64,000 bases of DNA from positions 37,178 through 101,177 of the forward strand of contig CAWDKH010000021.1 of assembly GCA_963802905.1 (NCBI GenBank), read 5' to 3'. Position 1 is the first letter of the stretch, and every line of letters starts with the position of its first letter. The position numbers and the translations under genes are program-made. This stretch comes from DASQFQ01 sp963802905. GTDB lineage: Bacteria > Actinomycetota > Thermoleophilia > Solirubrobacterales > Solirubrobacteraceae. Shown here one piece after another: positions 1-9,099 of the stretch. The notes under the pieces are model-generated. The model searched no databases. It saw only the letters and a list, made by a program, of their open reading frames with translations, and was not told the origin of the DNA.

Positions 1-138
1 GTCTCCGAGCACTTGGGCGTGCTGCGCCGTTCGGGGCTCGTGCGCGCCCGCCGGGAGGGGCGCGCGGTGCTCTACTCGCGCACGGCGGCCGGCGACGTGC
101 TCACAGCCCCATCGTCTTCCCCAGGATCTCCTTCATGA
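1..138 (+). pseudogene. ArsR-family regulator, C-terminal fragment
   Basis: Frame 1 reads VSEHLGVLRRSGLVRARREG and then a beta-wing ending YSRTAAGD, the recognition helix and wing of an ArsR/SmtB winged-helix repressor. The start lies outside the window. After about residue 35 the frame runs into sequence that is antisense to an acyl-CoA dehydrogenase tail, so the native C-terminus is lost and the stop at 136-138 is accidental. The inducer-sensing residues are not visible. Confidence 0.5.
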
Positions 139-220
139 TCTCGTCGGTGCCGCCGCCGATCGGGCCGAGACGCGCATCGCGCGGCGCGCGCCGCCCCTGC
201 CACTCCGGCGCCGGCCGCGC
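101..220 (-). pseudogene. acyl-CoA dehydrogenase C-terminal remnant
   Basis: Read on the minus strand the segment ends in GPIGGGTDEIMKEILGKTMG plus a final L and stop, the standard carboxyl end of an acyl-CoA dehydrogenase, very like the complete gene at 497-1687. Only about 30 residues are recognisable. Upstream it fuses directly to a HerA-like fragment, so the body of the gene is missing. It is either a deletion scar or an assembly chimera at the edge of a contig. Confidence 0.55.
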
Positions 221-485
221 ACCGCCATGCCGGACAGGTCGCCCTTGACGTCGGCCGCGAACACCGGGACGCCGGCGGCCGACAGCGCCTCGGCCAGGCA
301 GCTGCAGCGTGCGCGTCTTGCCCGTGCCGGTCGCCCCGCGACCAGCCCGTGGCGGTTCATCATCGCCAGGCGGGATGGCGGACGGGCGCGTCCTGGACAG
401 CTCGCCCTCGTGCACGCCGCGGCCCAGCTCCATCGCCGGTCCGTCGGTCGCGTAGCCCGCGCGATCTCGTCTCGAAGCCGGCGAC
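220..485 (-). pseudogene. HerA/DUF853-type ATPase, N-terminal fragment
   Basis: Minus-strand frames together give the start of a DUF853 helicase-HerA-like ATPase: MELGRGVHEGEL, then MMNRHGLVAG, the Walker A GATGTGKT, and AAGVPVFAADVKGDLSGM. The pieces lie in different frames: one base is missing near 335 and one extra near 300. No start codon is visible and the protein stops being recognisable after about 85 residues, where the acyl-CoA dehydrogenase tail begins. Not functional as read. Confidence 0.5.
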
Positions 486-496
486 GAACTGCGAGG

Positions 497-1687
497 CTAG
501 AGCCCGTAGCTGCGTCCAATCACGTCGAGCATGATCTCGTCGGTGCCCGCTCCGATGCGGTTCAGCCGCAGGTCGCGCCAGGCGCGCTCGACCCCGTACT
601 CCTTCATGTAGCCGGCGCCGCCGTGGATCTGGATGCACTCGTCGGCGACGTCGACCGCGACGCGTGAGGCGTGCAGCTTCGCCATCGAGATCTCGCGCAC
701 GGGGTACTCGCCGTTGTTGAAGCGCCACGCCGTCGTGTAGACCATCTGGCGCGCGCTCTCGATCTGCGTCGCCATCTCCGCGAACTTGTGGCGGATGACC
801 TGGAACTTGCCGATCGAGCGGCCGAACGCCTTGCGCTCCTCCGCGTACTGCAGCGTCTGGTCGAACACCCGCTGGGCGGCCGCCACGCAGCCCGCGGCGC
901 CGATCAGCCGCTCGCCCTGGAGCTCCCACATGATGTGGTAGAAGCCCTTGCCGATCTGGCCGAGCACGGCGTCGGCGGGGACGCGCACGTCGGAGAACGC
1001 GAGCAGCGCCGTGTCGGACGCGTGCATGCCGAGCTTCTCGAGCTTCTTCTCTCGGATCACGCCCGGCAGGTCCATGTCGACGAGGAAGAGCGTGAAGCCG
1101 TCGTAGCCCGCGTCGGGGTCGGTCTTCGTGACGAGCACGATGTAGTCGGCGCGGTGGCCGTTGGTGATGTAGGTCTTGGACCCGTTGATCACCCACTCGT
1201 CGCCGTCGCGGACCGCGCGCGTCTTGATGCCCGAGACGTCGGAGCCGGCGTCGGGCTCCGTGATCCCGAGGCAGGAGATCTTCTCGCCCTTGATCGACGG
1301 GACGAGGTAGCGCTGCTTCTGCTCCTCGGTGCCGAACAGGAAGACCGGCGGCGTCGCCATGTCGGTGTGGACGGCGATGCCCATGCCGAGCCCGCCGGAC
1401 TTGGCGTGCACCAGCTCCTCGGCGAGCACGAGGTTGCAGAAGTAGTCGCCGCCCTGGCCGCCGTACTCCTCCGGATAGGAGAGCCCGAGGAAGCCGAGCT
1501 CGCCCATGCGGCGGAACACGGAGTCGGGGAACGTCGTCTCCTCCCACTCCTCCGCGTGCGGCGTGAGCTCCTTGACCACGAACGCGTGGATCGACTCGCG
1601 GAGCTGGTCGTGGTGATCGTTGAAGATGAAGTGCTTGCGCCGCGACCCGTGGTCGGGCTTCAGCACGTCGGACTCGGTGGCGGCCAT
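497..1687 (-). CDS. acyl-CoA dehydrogenase
   Basis: A complete 396-residue FAD flavoenzyme that introduces the alpha-beta double bond into an acyl-CoA. Seen: the family signature LGITEPDAGSDVSG (about 140-153), the ERKAFGRSIGKFQ helix, and the C-terminal GGAGYMKEYGVERAWRD block. The usual catalytic position in the YEGT motif is occupied by RIGAGT, with no Glu. A Glu at about 259 in QGERLIGAAG matches the base used by long-chain and isovaleryl-CoA dehydrogenases, so a branched or long-chain substrate is inferred. Start: ATG with a TAGCGT -10 box 6 bases upstream and no ribosome-binding site. The natural substrate cannot be decided. Confidence 0.9.
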   Translation of the reverse strand: MAATESDVLKPDHGSRRKHFIFNDHHDQLRESIHAFVVKELTPHAEEWEETTFPDSVFRRMGELGFLGLSYPEEYGGQGGDYFCNLVLAEELVHAKSGGLGMGIAVHTDMATPPVFLFGTEEQKQRYLVPSIKGEKISCLGITEPDAGSDVSGIKTRAVRDGDEWVINGSKTYITNGHRADYIVLVTKTDPDAGYDGFTLFLVDMDLPGVIREKKLEKLGMHASDTALLAFSDVRVPADAVLGQIGKGFYHIMWELQGERLIGAAGCVAAAQRVFDQTLQYAEERKAFGRSIGKFQVIRHKFAEMATQIESARQMVYTTAWRFNNGEYPVREISMAKLHASRVAVDVADECIQIHGGAGYMKEYGVERAWRDLRLNRIGAGTDEIMLDVIGRSYGL

Positions 1688-1699
1688 ATCTGAACGCTA
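1688..1699 (-). promoter_or_regulatory. leaderless -10 box for acyl-CoA dehydrogenase
   Basis: Minus strand TAGCGT, 6 bases, then ATG. The spacing puts the transcription start at or next to the start codon. No Shine-Dalgarno is present. Confidence 0.5.
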
Positions 1700-1732
1700 G
1701 CGGACAGATAGGCCGCCACCGGCCGATTGCGG

Positions 1733-4700
1733 CTACTGCTTCTGCTTCGCCTTCTTCGCGCCCTTGAGCACCATCGTGACCTTCTGCGACTTACGCCGCA
1801 GCTTGCCGTCGGACCCGCGGGTCACGACGGTGATCGTGGTCTTGATGCTCTTGCGGTTCTTCAGCCGCTTGTACGCGGACTTCTTGATCCGGACGGTGAC
1901 GTTCCGGTTCTTGTTGGCCGTGATGCTGAACGTGCGGCGGCCCATCAGCACCTTCTTGCTCCGCGTCAGCGAGACGGTGCCCTTGCACCGGTTGGCCGCC
2001 GTCGGGCCACACGACAGCCGCACCTTCGTGCGCCGGCTCTTGTCGACCCGGAGCTTGCTCTTGGAGATGCTTGATCGTGTAGTCCGGATTCGGGCCAGGG
2101 CCGGGACCCGGGCCGGGGCCCGGACCGGGGCCGGGGCCTCCGCCACTCCCGAGCACGCCCAGGTACTTCATGGCGGACTTCATGATCGCGCTGCGTGTCG
2201 CCCCGCCGCGGACGCCCTCGAGGCCGAACCCGTAGTAGAGGGTGTCAGCCGTGGCGACGGCCGCGGACTCCTCGATCAGGGCCTGCGTCCGGATCCAGTT
2301 GTTGTCGTTCGGCACGCTGCCGGCCGGCGGCCCACCGGCCGCCCAGCCGTCGAGGCCGGTCTCGAACGACGTCTTCGCGCTCGACACACCGTCGATCAGC
2401 ACCTCGGTGTCGTCGACGAAGACGCCAAGCCCCGCCACGAACGGATCGGTCGCGTAGGCGATCGAGACCTCGACCTGCTGCCGGCGAAGTCTGAGAGATC
2501 GATCTCCCAGTCCTGGTAGCCGCCGGAGTTGCCATTCGTCGCGTTCCACTCGCCGCGTCGTGCCGGTCGGCGCGCACGTGGTCGGGTTCATGTAGTGCGC
2601 GAGGAACGGGTGCTGGCCGTCAGGCCGCAGCCCAGCCGTCGGCACAGCTGCCGGCGGCGGGGTCGAGAGCCTGCGACGTGTTCCCGTTCTCGTCGGGCAG
2701 CGTGGTCCAGTCGTCCTGGCCGACGGTGTGGGCCTCCACGAACATGTAGTCGTAGTCCGGCTCCGTGTCGTAGGACGTCGTCGAACTTCAGCGTCCCGGA
2801 CGTGTGGCCGGTCAGGTCGACCGTGCGGGTCAAGCGCTTGTACGCGTGATCCGCGGGCTGCGAGTAGGCGTAGTAGTCACCCGTCTTCGGGGCCAGCGGC
2901 CCGTTGATCGAGTAGTCACCGACCTCCTCGGACTTGAACAGCGGGTACTCGTCCGGCGACAGGATCGTGCTCGTCGGCGTGAGCGTGTAGGCGTGGTGCT
3001 GGTTGTTCGCCGAGTCCGGCCCGTTGAGCTTGGCCGTCGGCGCCTCCATGGGATCGAAGAAGTCGATGGCCATGTTGTCGAGGTCCGCCTGCTGCTCCGC
3101 CGCGTCTTCGTCGGTCGGAGCGTTCGCCGGGTCGCGCAGCGAGTTGTTCGACCACGACCCCAGGTAGTACTGGAGGAAGTCGTTCGACAGCGGGATGCAG
3201 GCACCCACCGGGACGGTTGGGTCGTTGCAGTACGGCGGGCCGCCCTGGACGTTGAACACGAACTGGTTCGTCAGGTCGAAGCCCGCCTTCTGGCCCGTGT
3301 AGAGCAGCTTGCCGCCCTCGTTGAGGAAGTCCCGGACTGCGCGGAACTCGTCGTCTGACAGCTTCGACGCGCCTGCGCCCGCCGGGGGCTGGTCCGGCTC
3401 GATCGTCCGCTGGTTGTCGCCCGTGTACCAGACGATCGCCTTGTAGTGGCTGAGCACGCCCAGCGGGTCAGGCGCGGTGCGGCCGCGGGCGTCCGTGTCC
3501 CAGACGTCGTAGCCGATCCCGTTGGCCTGCAGCGCCTGCTGGTAGTAGCTCAGGTAGTTCGGGCCGGTCTTGTTGGCGTAGTCCGGGCTGTGGCCGGTGT
3601 AGTCCTCCGAGGCGAGGATCAGCACGCGGTTGTTGGTCTCCAGCGCCTGCGCGTAGGTGAAGGACTGCGACTGCTTGCCGCCGCCCTCGAACCACACGCG
3701 GACCTTGTCGCCCGGCTTGGTCCCCTTCACCGTTCCGCGGAGGCGGTGGTAGTAGAGGTCGTAACCGCCGCCGTAGCGCTCGCCGCCGTTCCAGTCCTTG
3801 GTCGGCGCGGTCTGCTCGGCGCCGCCGTTGACGCGGTAGTGCATGGTGATCTTGCCGAGCTCGCGCTTGGCGTTGACCTGCACGTCCTGCGGGTCACCGT
3901 AGGACGTCGTCGAACGAGGAGACCACGAAGTTCTCCGGCGTGTTGCCCAGATGCGACACGGGGTTGGCCGGATCGGCCGCGGACTTGGCCACGTCGAGCG
4001 CGAACGGGATGTTCTTCTCGAACACGGCTCGCACGTCGTCCTCGCGGTCCTGGAACTCGAAGACGCTGCCACCACCGCCGCGCGCTGCGTCCCCCACGTC
4101 AAGCTCCGGCGTCCAGGACAGGGTGTCGGAGGACTTGTGGAGATGGTCGTTGGTGTCGCCGTTGGTGGTGTAGAGCTCGGCGCCGACATCCGGGTCGTAG
4201 TTGTCAGGCGCGCCCTCGCCGTTGCCCTTGATCGCCGAGTCAGCGTCGGTGCCGGACAGGGCGCGGTAGATCGGGTCGTCGGCCGTGTACGTCTCGACCT
4301 GGAAGCCGATCGGGTAGAGCAGCAGCTCCGCGGCCGTGTGGTAGTTGACGTTCATCTCGAAGCCGACCCGGTCGAGCAGCTTCTGGAAGGCCTTCGTCTC
4401 CGCCTCGGAGCCGGGGCCGGGGCCGCGGTAGGTCTCGCTCGCGAACTCGCTCGACGAGCCCTCGTTGTCGTAGTTCCAGTTCGTCGGGAAGTTGCGGTTC
4501 GGGTCGACGCCGTCCTGGTCGGGCGTGATCTGGCCGTCGTTGTTGTTGTCGCGCAGGTTCTTGCGCCAGAGGCGGTTGTCGGGCGTGAACGTGTAGTCGT
4601 AGCCGTCCGGGTTGGCGACAGGGAGGAACCACAGCTCGTTGTTGTTGACGATCTGGGTGATCTCTTCCTTCGTCGCGCCGTTCAGCGCGGCGCCCTGCTC

Positions 4701-5349
4701 GTCCACGGCAGGACCGGTGCCCCCGTAGTTCTCGACGAACAGATGCAGGAGCCGGCGCTGCGTCTCAGTCGCGAGCCACTCACGCGCGTGCTGCGTCGAC
4801 GAGTAGAGCGTCGCGGGACGCTGGCCGTCCTGGATCTCGCGCGCGTTCTTGGTGATCTTGAACGCGACGAGCGGCTTGCCGTTGATCGTCGTGCCGAGGT
4901 TGACCTGCTTGACGAGATCCTGGTGGGCGGCCGCGAAGTCTGGTGAGCTCCTTATAGATCGTCTTGCGCTTCGTGCCCGTGGGCGTGCCGTCGTCGGTGC
5001 CGACGTACGTGTCGTCGAAGTACGGGCGGTAGACATCCCACGACCCGTCCGGGCGCTGGGCGCGCGACTTCTGCTGGCGCGGCGTGAAGCCGCCGGTCGT
5101 CTTGCGCTTCGTCTTCAGGCCGAGCGCACGAAGCTGCTTGGCCTGCTTGGTGGTGGCGACGACCTCGACCTTGTTACCGCGCCGAGCCTCCGTCATGTCG
5201 AAGCCCTGGCGAGCAAGCTGCTCGAGCTGCTGGCCGTTCTCGAACGTGACGTCGTAAGCGTCGAGTCCGCGGGCCGATGCCTGTGCGGGCAAGAATGCGC
5301 AGGCGAGAAGCGCGAACGCGGTCAGCGCAGCGCGTGACAAAAACCTCAA
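1733..5349 (-). CDS. secreted M14 zinc carboxypeptidase, multidomain (frame-broken)
   Basis: With indels corrected this is a protein of about 1200 residues. In order: signal peptide (ends ASA), prodomain, M14 catalytic domain with zinc motif HAREWLATE, then VDPNRNF, NVNYHTAAEL (third zinc ligand) and the catalytic Glu in SVFEFQDRED. A middle domain of unknown role follows, then a MAM/immune-inhibitor-A-like beta domain (DWEIDLSDFAGQQVEVSIAY), a Gly-Pro linker and a basic Ig-like tail rich in Lys/Arg. Start: TTG at 5349 behind GAGGAGGGG. The frame breaks near 4941, 3905, 2776, 2630, 2560 and 2070 (one extra base each) and 2483 (one missing). There are no in-frame nonsense codons, so sequence error is more likely than decay, though the density is unusual. 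Confidence 0.75.
2091..2139. repeat. low-complexity Gly-Pro codon repeat
   Basis: Alternating GG/CC sextets encode an uninterrupted Gly-Pro run of about eight units linking the MAM-like domain to the C-terminal domain of the carboxypeptidase. A simple-sequence tract like this is prone to slippage. Confidence 0.8.
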
Positions 5350-5443
5350 AGCCCCTCCTCTGAAGATGTGCGGCGGTGGCGTGCCTCCAGAGCACACCTC
5401 CGCAATTGGCGCGCATCCTAATCACGAATCGCACGAGGTGGCG

Positions 5444-5460
5444 TAGGCTCCCCCGCCGAG
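5444..5460 (+). promoter_or_regulatory. leaderless -10 box for enoyl-CoA hydratase operon
   Basis: TAGGCT, 11 bases, then ATG at 5461. No Shine-Dalgarno. It lies in the 111-bp divergent gap with the carboxypeptidase, whose own start does have a ribosome-binding site. Confidence 0.5.
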
Positions 5461-6246
5461 ATGGGCTACGGCACGATCCGGTACGAAACTTCAGAAAACG
5501 GTGTGGCGAGGATCACACTCGATCAGCCCGACACGCGCAACGCGCTGTCGGACGAACTGCTCGACGAACTGCTCGGTGCGTTCGAGACCGCGCGTGACGA
5601 CGAGGGGGTCCGCTGCGTGGTGCTGACCTCCTCGCACGAGAAGGTGTTCTCGAGCGGCGGCAACCTCGCGGGCTTCGCCGCCGACGTGCCGCTCGCCCAC
5701 AAGCACCGGGGCATCGAGCGCTTCCCGCGCCTGTTTCGGGTGATCGGCGAGCTCGGCAAGCCGACGCTGTGCGCGGCCAACGGGCACGTGCTCGCCGGTG
5801 CGCTCGGGCTGGCGCTGGCGTGCGACCTGATCGTTGCGCGCGAGGGCGTGCGCTTCGGGACGCCCGAGATCAACGTCGGCGTCTTCCCGTTCATGATCAT
5901 GGCGCTGATCTATCGCAACGTCGGGCGCAAGAAGACGAACGAGCTGCTGCTGCTGGGCGAGCAGATCTCGGCCGAGGAGGCTGAGCGGATCGGGATCGTC
6001 AACCGCGTCGTGCCCGCCGACGAGTTCGACGCCTTCGTCGCCGACTGGGCGGACAAGCTGGCGGCCAAGTCGCCGGTGCTGATGCGGATGGGCAAGGACG
6101 CGATGTTCCGCCAGCAGGACATGGCCTTCGAGGAGGCGCTCGACTACCTGCGCGCACAGCTGGCGATCGCGTTCGCGACCGACGACATCCAGGAGGGCGT
6201 GAAGGCGTTCTTCGAGAAGCGCGACCCAGTCTGGTCGGGCCGGTGA
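5461..6246 (+). CDS. enoyl-CoA hydratase/isomerase family protein
   Basis: 261 residues, crotonase fold. Seen: oxyanion-hole segment FSSGGNL (63-69), GHVLAGALGLALACDL, and FGTPEINVG (132-140). Of the two classical hydratase glutamates only the one in TPEI (136) is kept. The partner position (116 by alignment to GGGCELA) is Gly, so simple hydration is doubtful and an isomerase, lyase or one-base mechanism is possible. First gene of a three-gene operon: its TGA overlaps the GTG of the arginase-like gene. The acyl-CoA carboxylase two genes on supports a role in acyl-CoA catabolism. Confidence 0.85.
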   Translation: MGYGTIRYETSENGVARITLDQPDTRNALSDELLDELLGAFETARDDEGVRCVVLTSSHEKVFSSGGNLAGFAADVPLAHKHRGIERFPRLFRVIGELGKPTLCAANGHVLAGALGLALACDLIVAREGVRFGTPEINVGVFPFMIMALIYRNVGRKKTNELLLLGEQISAEEAERIGIVNRVVPADEFDAFVADWADKLAAKSPVLMRMGKDAMFRQQDMAFEEALDYLRAQLAIAFATDDIQEGVKAFFEKRDPVWSGR

Positions 6247-7037
6247 GCGCCTCCGTCGTCGCACTGCGCTGCCGCACCTCGGACCGCACTCCCGGCGGGG
6301 CGCGCGGCGCCGAGGCGCTGGCGCCGCGGCTCGCGCGCCTGCTCGGCGTCGAGGCGCGGATGATCGGCTCGCCCGGCGAGCCGCACTCGGGCGGCTTCGC
6401 CGACGACCTGCGCGACTCGCGCGGGTGCCTGCTCGAGGCCGGCGGCCAGATCGACGACGCGATGACCGACGGGCGCTTCCCGGTGCTGCTCGCCTCGGAC
6501 TGCTCGATCTGCATCACGACGCTGCCGACCGTGCTGCGCCACCACCCGGAGGCGCGCATCGTCTGGCTCGACGCGCACGGCGACTTCAACACGCCCGAGA
6601 CGACGCCGAGCGGCTTCCTCGGCGGCATGTGCCTGTCCGCCGCGTGCGGGCGCTGGGACGCGGGGCTGGGCGACGCCGATCTCGACCCCGCGCGCGTGGT
6701 GATGACCGGCGTGCGCGACCTCGACGGCGGCGAGCGCGTGGAGCTCGAGCGCGCCGGCGTCGGCACGGCGCCGCCCGACAAGCTGGCGGGCGCGCTCGAG
6801 GGCGACGAGGTGTTCGTCCACCTCGACCTCGACGTGCTCGACCCGACGATCCTGCCCGCCCAGTTCCCGGTGCCCGGCGGGCTGTCGAGCGAGGGCCTGC
6901 GCGACCTGCTCGGCGAGCTCGCCGAGTCGGCGACCGTGATCGGCGTCGAGATCACCGCCTTCGACGCGCCCGAGGACGAGGACGAGCGCGACCGGCTGGC
7001 GGCGATGATCGAGTCCGTGGTGGAGCCGCTGCTGTGA
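6243..7037 (+). CDS. arginase/agmatinase superfamily protein
   Basis: 264 residues of the ureohydrolase fold. The second and third metal motifs are intact: DAHGD (110-114) and LDLDVLDP (194-201). The first ligand motif, normally GGDHS, reads ASDCSI (84-89), so the metal-binding His is replaced by Cys. The substrate is unknown. Arginase, agmatinase and formimidoylglutamase are all possible, and the Cys argues for altered metal chemistry. GTG start overlaps the upstream stop (GTGA), and its own stop overlaps the GTG of the carboxylase gene, so it is translationally coupled into an acyl-CoA operon. Confidence 0.75.
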   Translation: MSASVVALRCRTSDRTPGGARGAEALAPRLARLLGVEARMIGSPGEPHSGGFADDLRDSRGCLLEAGGQIDDAMTDGRFPVLLASDCSICITTLPTVLRHHPEARIVWLDAHGDFNTPETTPSGFLGGMCLSAACGRWDAGLGDADLDPARVVMTGVRDLDGGERVELERAGVGTAPPDKLAGALEGDEVFVHLDLDVLDPTILPAQFPVPGGLSSEGLRDLLGELAESATVIGVEITAFDAPEDEDERDRLAAMIESVVEPLL

Positions 7038-8587
7038 GCGCGCTGCGCCCGCTGGTCGAGGAGCTGCACGAGCGCCGCGCCGCGGCCAAGCTCGGGGGCG
7101 GCGAGGAGAGGATCGCCAAGCAGCACGCGGCCGACAAGCTGACCGCGCGCGAGCGGCTCGCGCTGCTGATCGACGACGGCACCTTCACCGAGATGGGCAT
7201 CCACGCGCGGCCGCACTTCTCGCAGCGCGCGATGGAGGGCCGCGAGGCGCCCGCCGACGGCGTCATCACCGGCTACGGCAAGGTCGACGGGCGGCTGGTC
7301 GCGGTGTGCGCCTACGACTTCACGGTGATGGCCGGCTCGATGGGGATGACCGGCGAGATGAAGGTCGCGCGCCTGCGCGAGCTGGCGCTGACCAAGCGGA
7401 TCCCGTTCGTGTGGCTGCTCGACTCCGCCGGCGCGCGCATCCAGGAGGCGGTCGGCTCGCTGTTCGCCGGCTCGGGCCACCTGTTCCGCGAAGAGGTGAT
7501 CATGAGCGGCGTGATCCCGCAGGTCGCGGCGCTGATGGGGCCGTGCGCGGCGGGCACCGCCTACATCCCCGGGCTCGCCGACTTCGTGCCGATGGTCAAG
7601 GGCCGCGGCTCGATGGCGCTCGCCGGCCCGCACCTCGTGCGCGCGGCGATCGGCGAGGACGTCACGCAGGAGGAGCTCGGCGGCTCGCGCGTGCACTGCC
7701 GCAAGTCGGGCGTCGGCGACCTCGAGGTCGAGTCCGACGAGGCCTGCATCCAGGCGATCAAGGACTACCTGTCGTTCTTCCCCTCGCACTGCGAGGAGGC
7801 GCCGCCGCGGCGCGAGACCGCCGACCCCGTCGACCGCGCCGACGACGAGCTGCTCGACGTGCTCCCCGAGACCAACCGCAAGCCCTACGACATGTACGAC
7901 GTGATCCGCCGCGTCGTCGACGACGGCGAGTGGTTCGACCTCAAGGGCCAGTGGGCGAAGACGATCATCACCTGCCTGGCGCGGATCGACGGGCGGCCGG
8001 TCGGCATCGTCGCGTCACAGCCGCGCCAGCTCGGCGGCATCCTCGACATCGACTCCGCCGACAAGGCCGCGCGCTTCGTCAACCTCTGCAACGCGTTCGG
8101 GATCCCGCTCGTGTTCCTGATGGACGTGCCGGGGTTCATGGTCGGCACCAAGGTCGAGGCGGCGGGCATCATCCGCCACGGCGCGAAGATGCTCTACGCG
8201 GTCGCCAACGCGACCGTGCCGAAGCTCACCGTGGTGATCCGCAAGGGCTACGGCGCCGGCTACTACGTGATGAACGGACGCGCCTACGAGCCCGATCTGA
8301 TCGTCGCCTGGCCGAGCGCGGAGATCTCGGTGATGGGCGCCGAGGGTGCGGTCGAGATCATCATGCGCCGCCAGGTCGAGGAGGCCGACGACCCGGTGGC
8401 CAAGAAGGCCGAGCTGATCGACGCCTACCGCAAGATCATCGACGTCTACATCGCGGCGGGCAACGACATGATCGACGACGTGATCGACCCGCGCGAGACG
8501 CGCAAGGTGCTCGCGAGCGCGCTCGAGATGGCCGAGCACAAGCGCGTCGAGCGGCCGTGGAAGCGGCACGGGGTCGTCCCCGTCTGA
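7034..8587 (+). CDS. acyl-CoA carboxylase, carboxyltransferase (beta) subunit
   Basis: 517 residues, two crotonase-like halves of the propionyl/methylcrotonyl/acetyl-CoA carboxylase beta subunit. It moves the carboxyl group from biotin to an acyl-CoA. Seen: KLTARERLALLIDDGTF at the start, the N-half LLDSAGARIQEAVGS, the C-half GIVASQPRQLGGILDID, VFLMDVPGFMVGT and the RKGYGAGYYVMNG loop. GTG start in a GTGA overlap. No biotin carboxylase/BCCP alpha subunit lies in the window. Substrate class not resolved, with propionyl-CoA or a related acyl-CoA likely. Confidence 0.9.
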   Translation: MSALRPLVEELHERRAAAKLGGGEERIAKQHAADKLTARERLALLIDDGTFTEMGIHARPHFSQRAMEGREAPADGVITGYGKVDGRLVAVCAYDFTVMAGSMGMTGEMKVARLRELALTKRIPFVWLLDSAGARIQEAVGSLFAGSGHLFREEVIMSGVIPQVAALMGPCAAGTAYIPGLADFVPMVKGRGSMALAGPHLVRAAIGEDVTQEELGGSRVHCRKSGVGDLEVESDEACIQAIKDYLSFFPSHCEEAPPRRETADPVDRADDELLDVLPETNRKPYDMYDVIRRVVDDGEWFDLKGQWAKTIITCLARIDGRPVGIVASQPRQLGGILDIDSADKAARFVNLCNAFGIPLVFLMDVPGFMVGTKVEAAGIIRHGAKMLYAVANATVPKLTVVIRKGYGAGYYVMNGRAYEPDLIVAWPSAEISVMGAEGAVEIIMRRQVEEADDPVAKKAELIDAYRKIIDVYIAAGNDMIDDVIDPRETRKVLASALEMAEHKRVERPWKRHGVVPV

Positions 8588-8629
8588 TTTCTTTCAGGTC
8601 GCCAACGGGAGGCGACCAGGGGAGTTCCT

Positions 8630-9043
8630 ATGCGCAGGTGGATCATCGCGGCGATGCTGACGCTCGCCGTGTCGCTGGGCGGAGCGACGGACGCGCTGGC
8701 GTGCTTGCGCCAGCACAACTCGGTGTACGTCCAGCTCTCGCAGTCGAAGTACCCGGAGACCACGGACCACATCGCGGATGCGATCGGGACGGGCCAGCCG
8801 GCGCTGTTGCACATCGCGCGCGACGAGGAAGAAGCGAACCGGGCGGCGTCGCTCGCGCCGTTCCCGCCGCGCAGCGGCTACGACCGGGACGAGTACCCGC
8901 CCGCGATGTCGGACGAGGGAGGCGCGGGAGCCGACGTCCGCTACATCGATCCCTCGGACAACCGCGGGGCGGGGGCGACGATGGGCAACGCGCTCGAGGA
9001 CTGGTGCAACGACCAGCCGTTCCGGATCGACATCATCGGCTGA
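8630..9043 (+). CDS. secreted NucA/NucB-type deoxyribonuclease
   Basis: 137 residues: a signal peptide of about 24 residues (ends TDALA, followed by Cys) and then a compact NucA/NucB domain. Diagnostic blocks are SKYPETTDHIADAI (38-51), YDRDEYPPAM (84-93), the EGG at 96-98 and DNRGAGATMGN (110-120), matching the core of Bacillus NucB-type secreted nucleases. Asp87/Glu88 and Glu96 are the likely catalytic acids by family analogy. Ribosome-binding site GGGAG precedes the ATG. It sits alone, 42 bp after the carboxylase. Likely degrades extracellular DNA. No immunity gene is visible beside it. Confidence 0.75.
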   Translation: MRRWIIAAMLTLAVSLGGATDALACLRQHNSVYVQLSQSKYPETTDHIADAIGTGQPALLHIARDEEEANRAASLAPFPPRSGYDRDEYPPAMSDEGGAGADVRYIDPSDNRGAGATMGNALEDWCNDQPFRIDIIG

Positions 9044-9086
9044 CGATCAGGGGGGTCCCCTGAGGCGACCGGCGCCGGTGTGCCCT

Positions 9087-9099
9087 TAGCATCGGCGCC
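9087..9099 (+). promoter_or_regulatory. leaderless -10 box for hydrolase-glycosyltransferase
   Basis: TAGCAT, 7 bases, then the GTG start. No ribosome-binding site. Confidence 0.5.

Noticed and set aside
2091..2139. GC-rich tandem repeat as a possible CRISPR or VNTR locus
   Set aside because: It is an in-frame Gly-Pro linker of the carboxypeptidase with no spacer structure.
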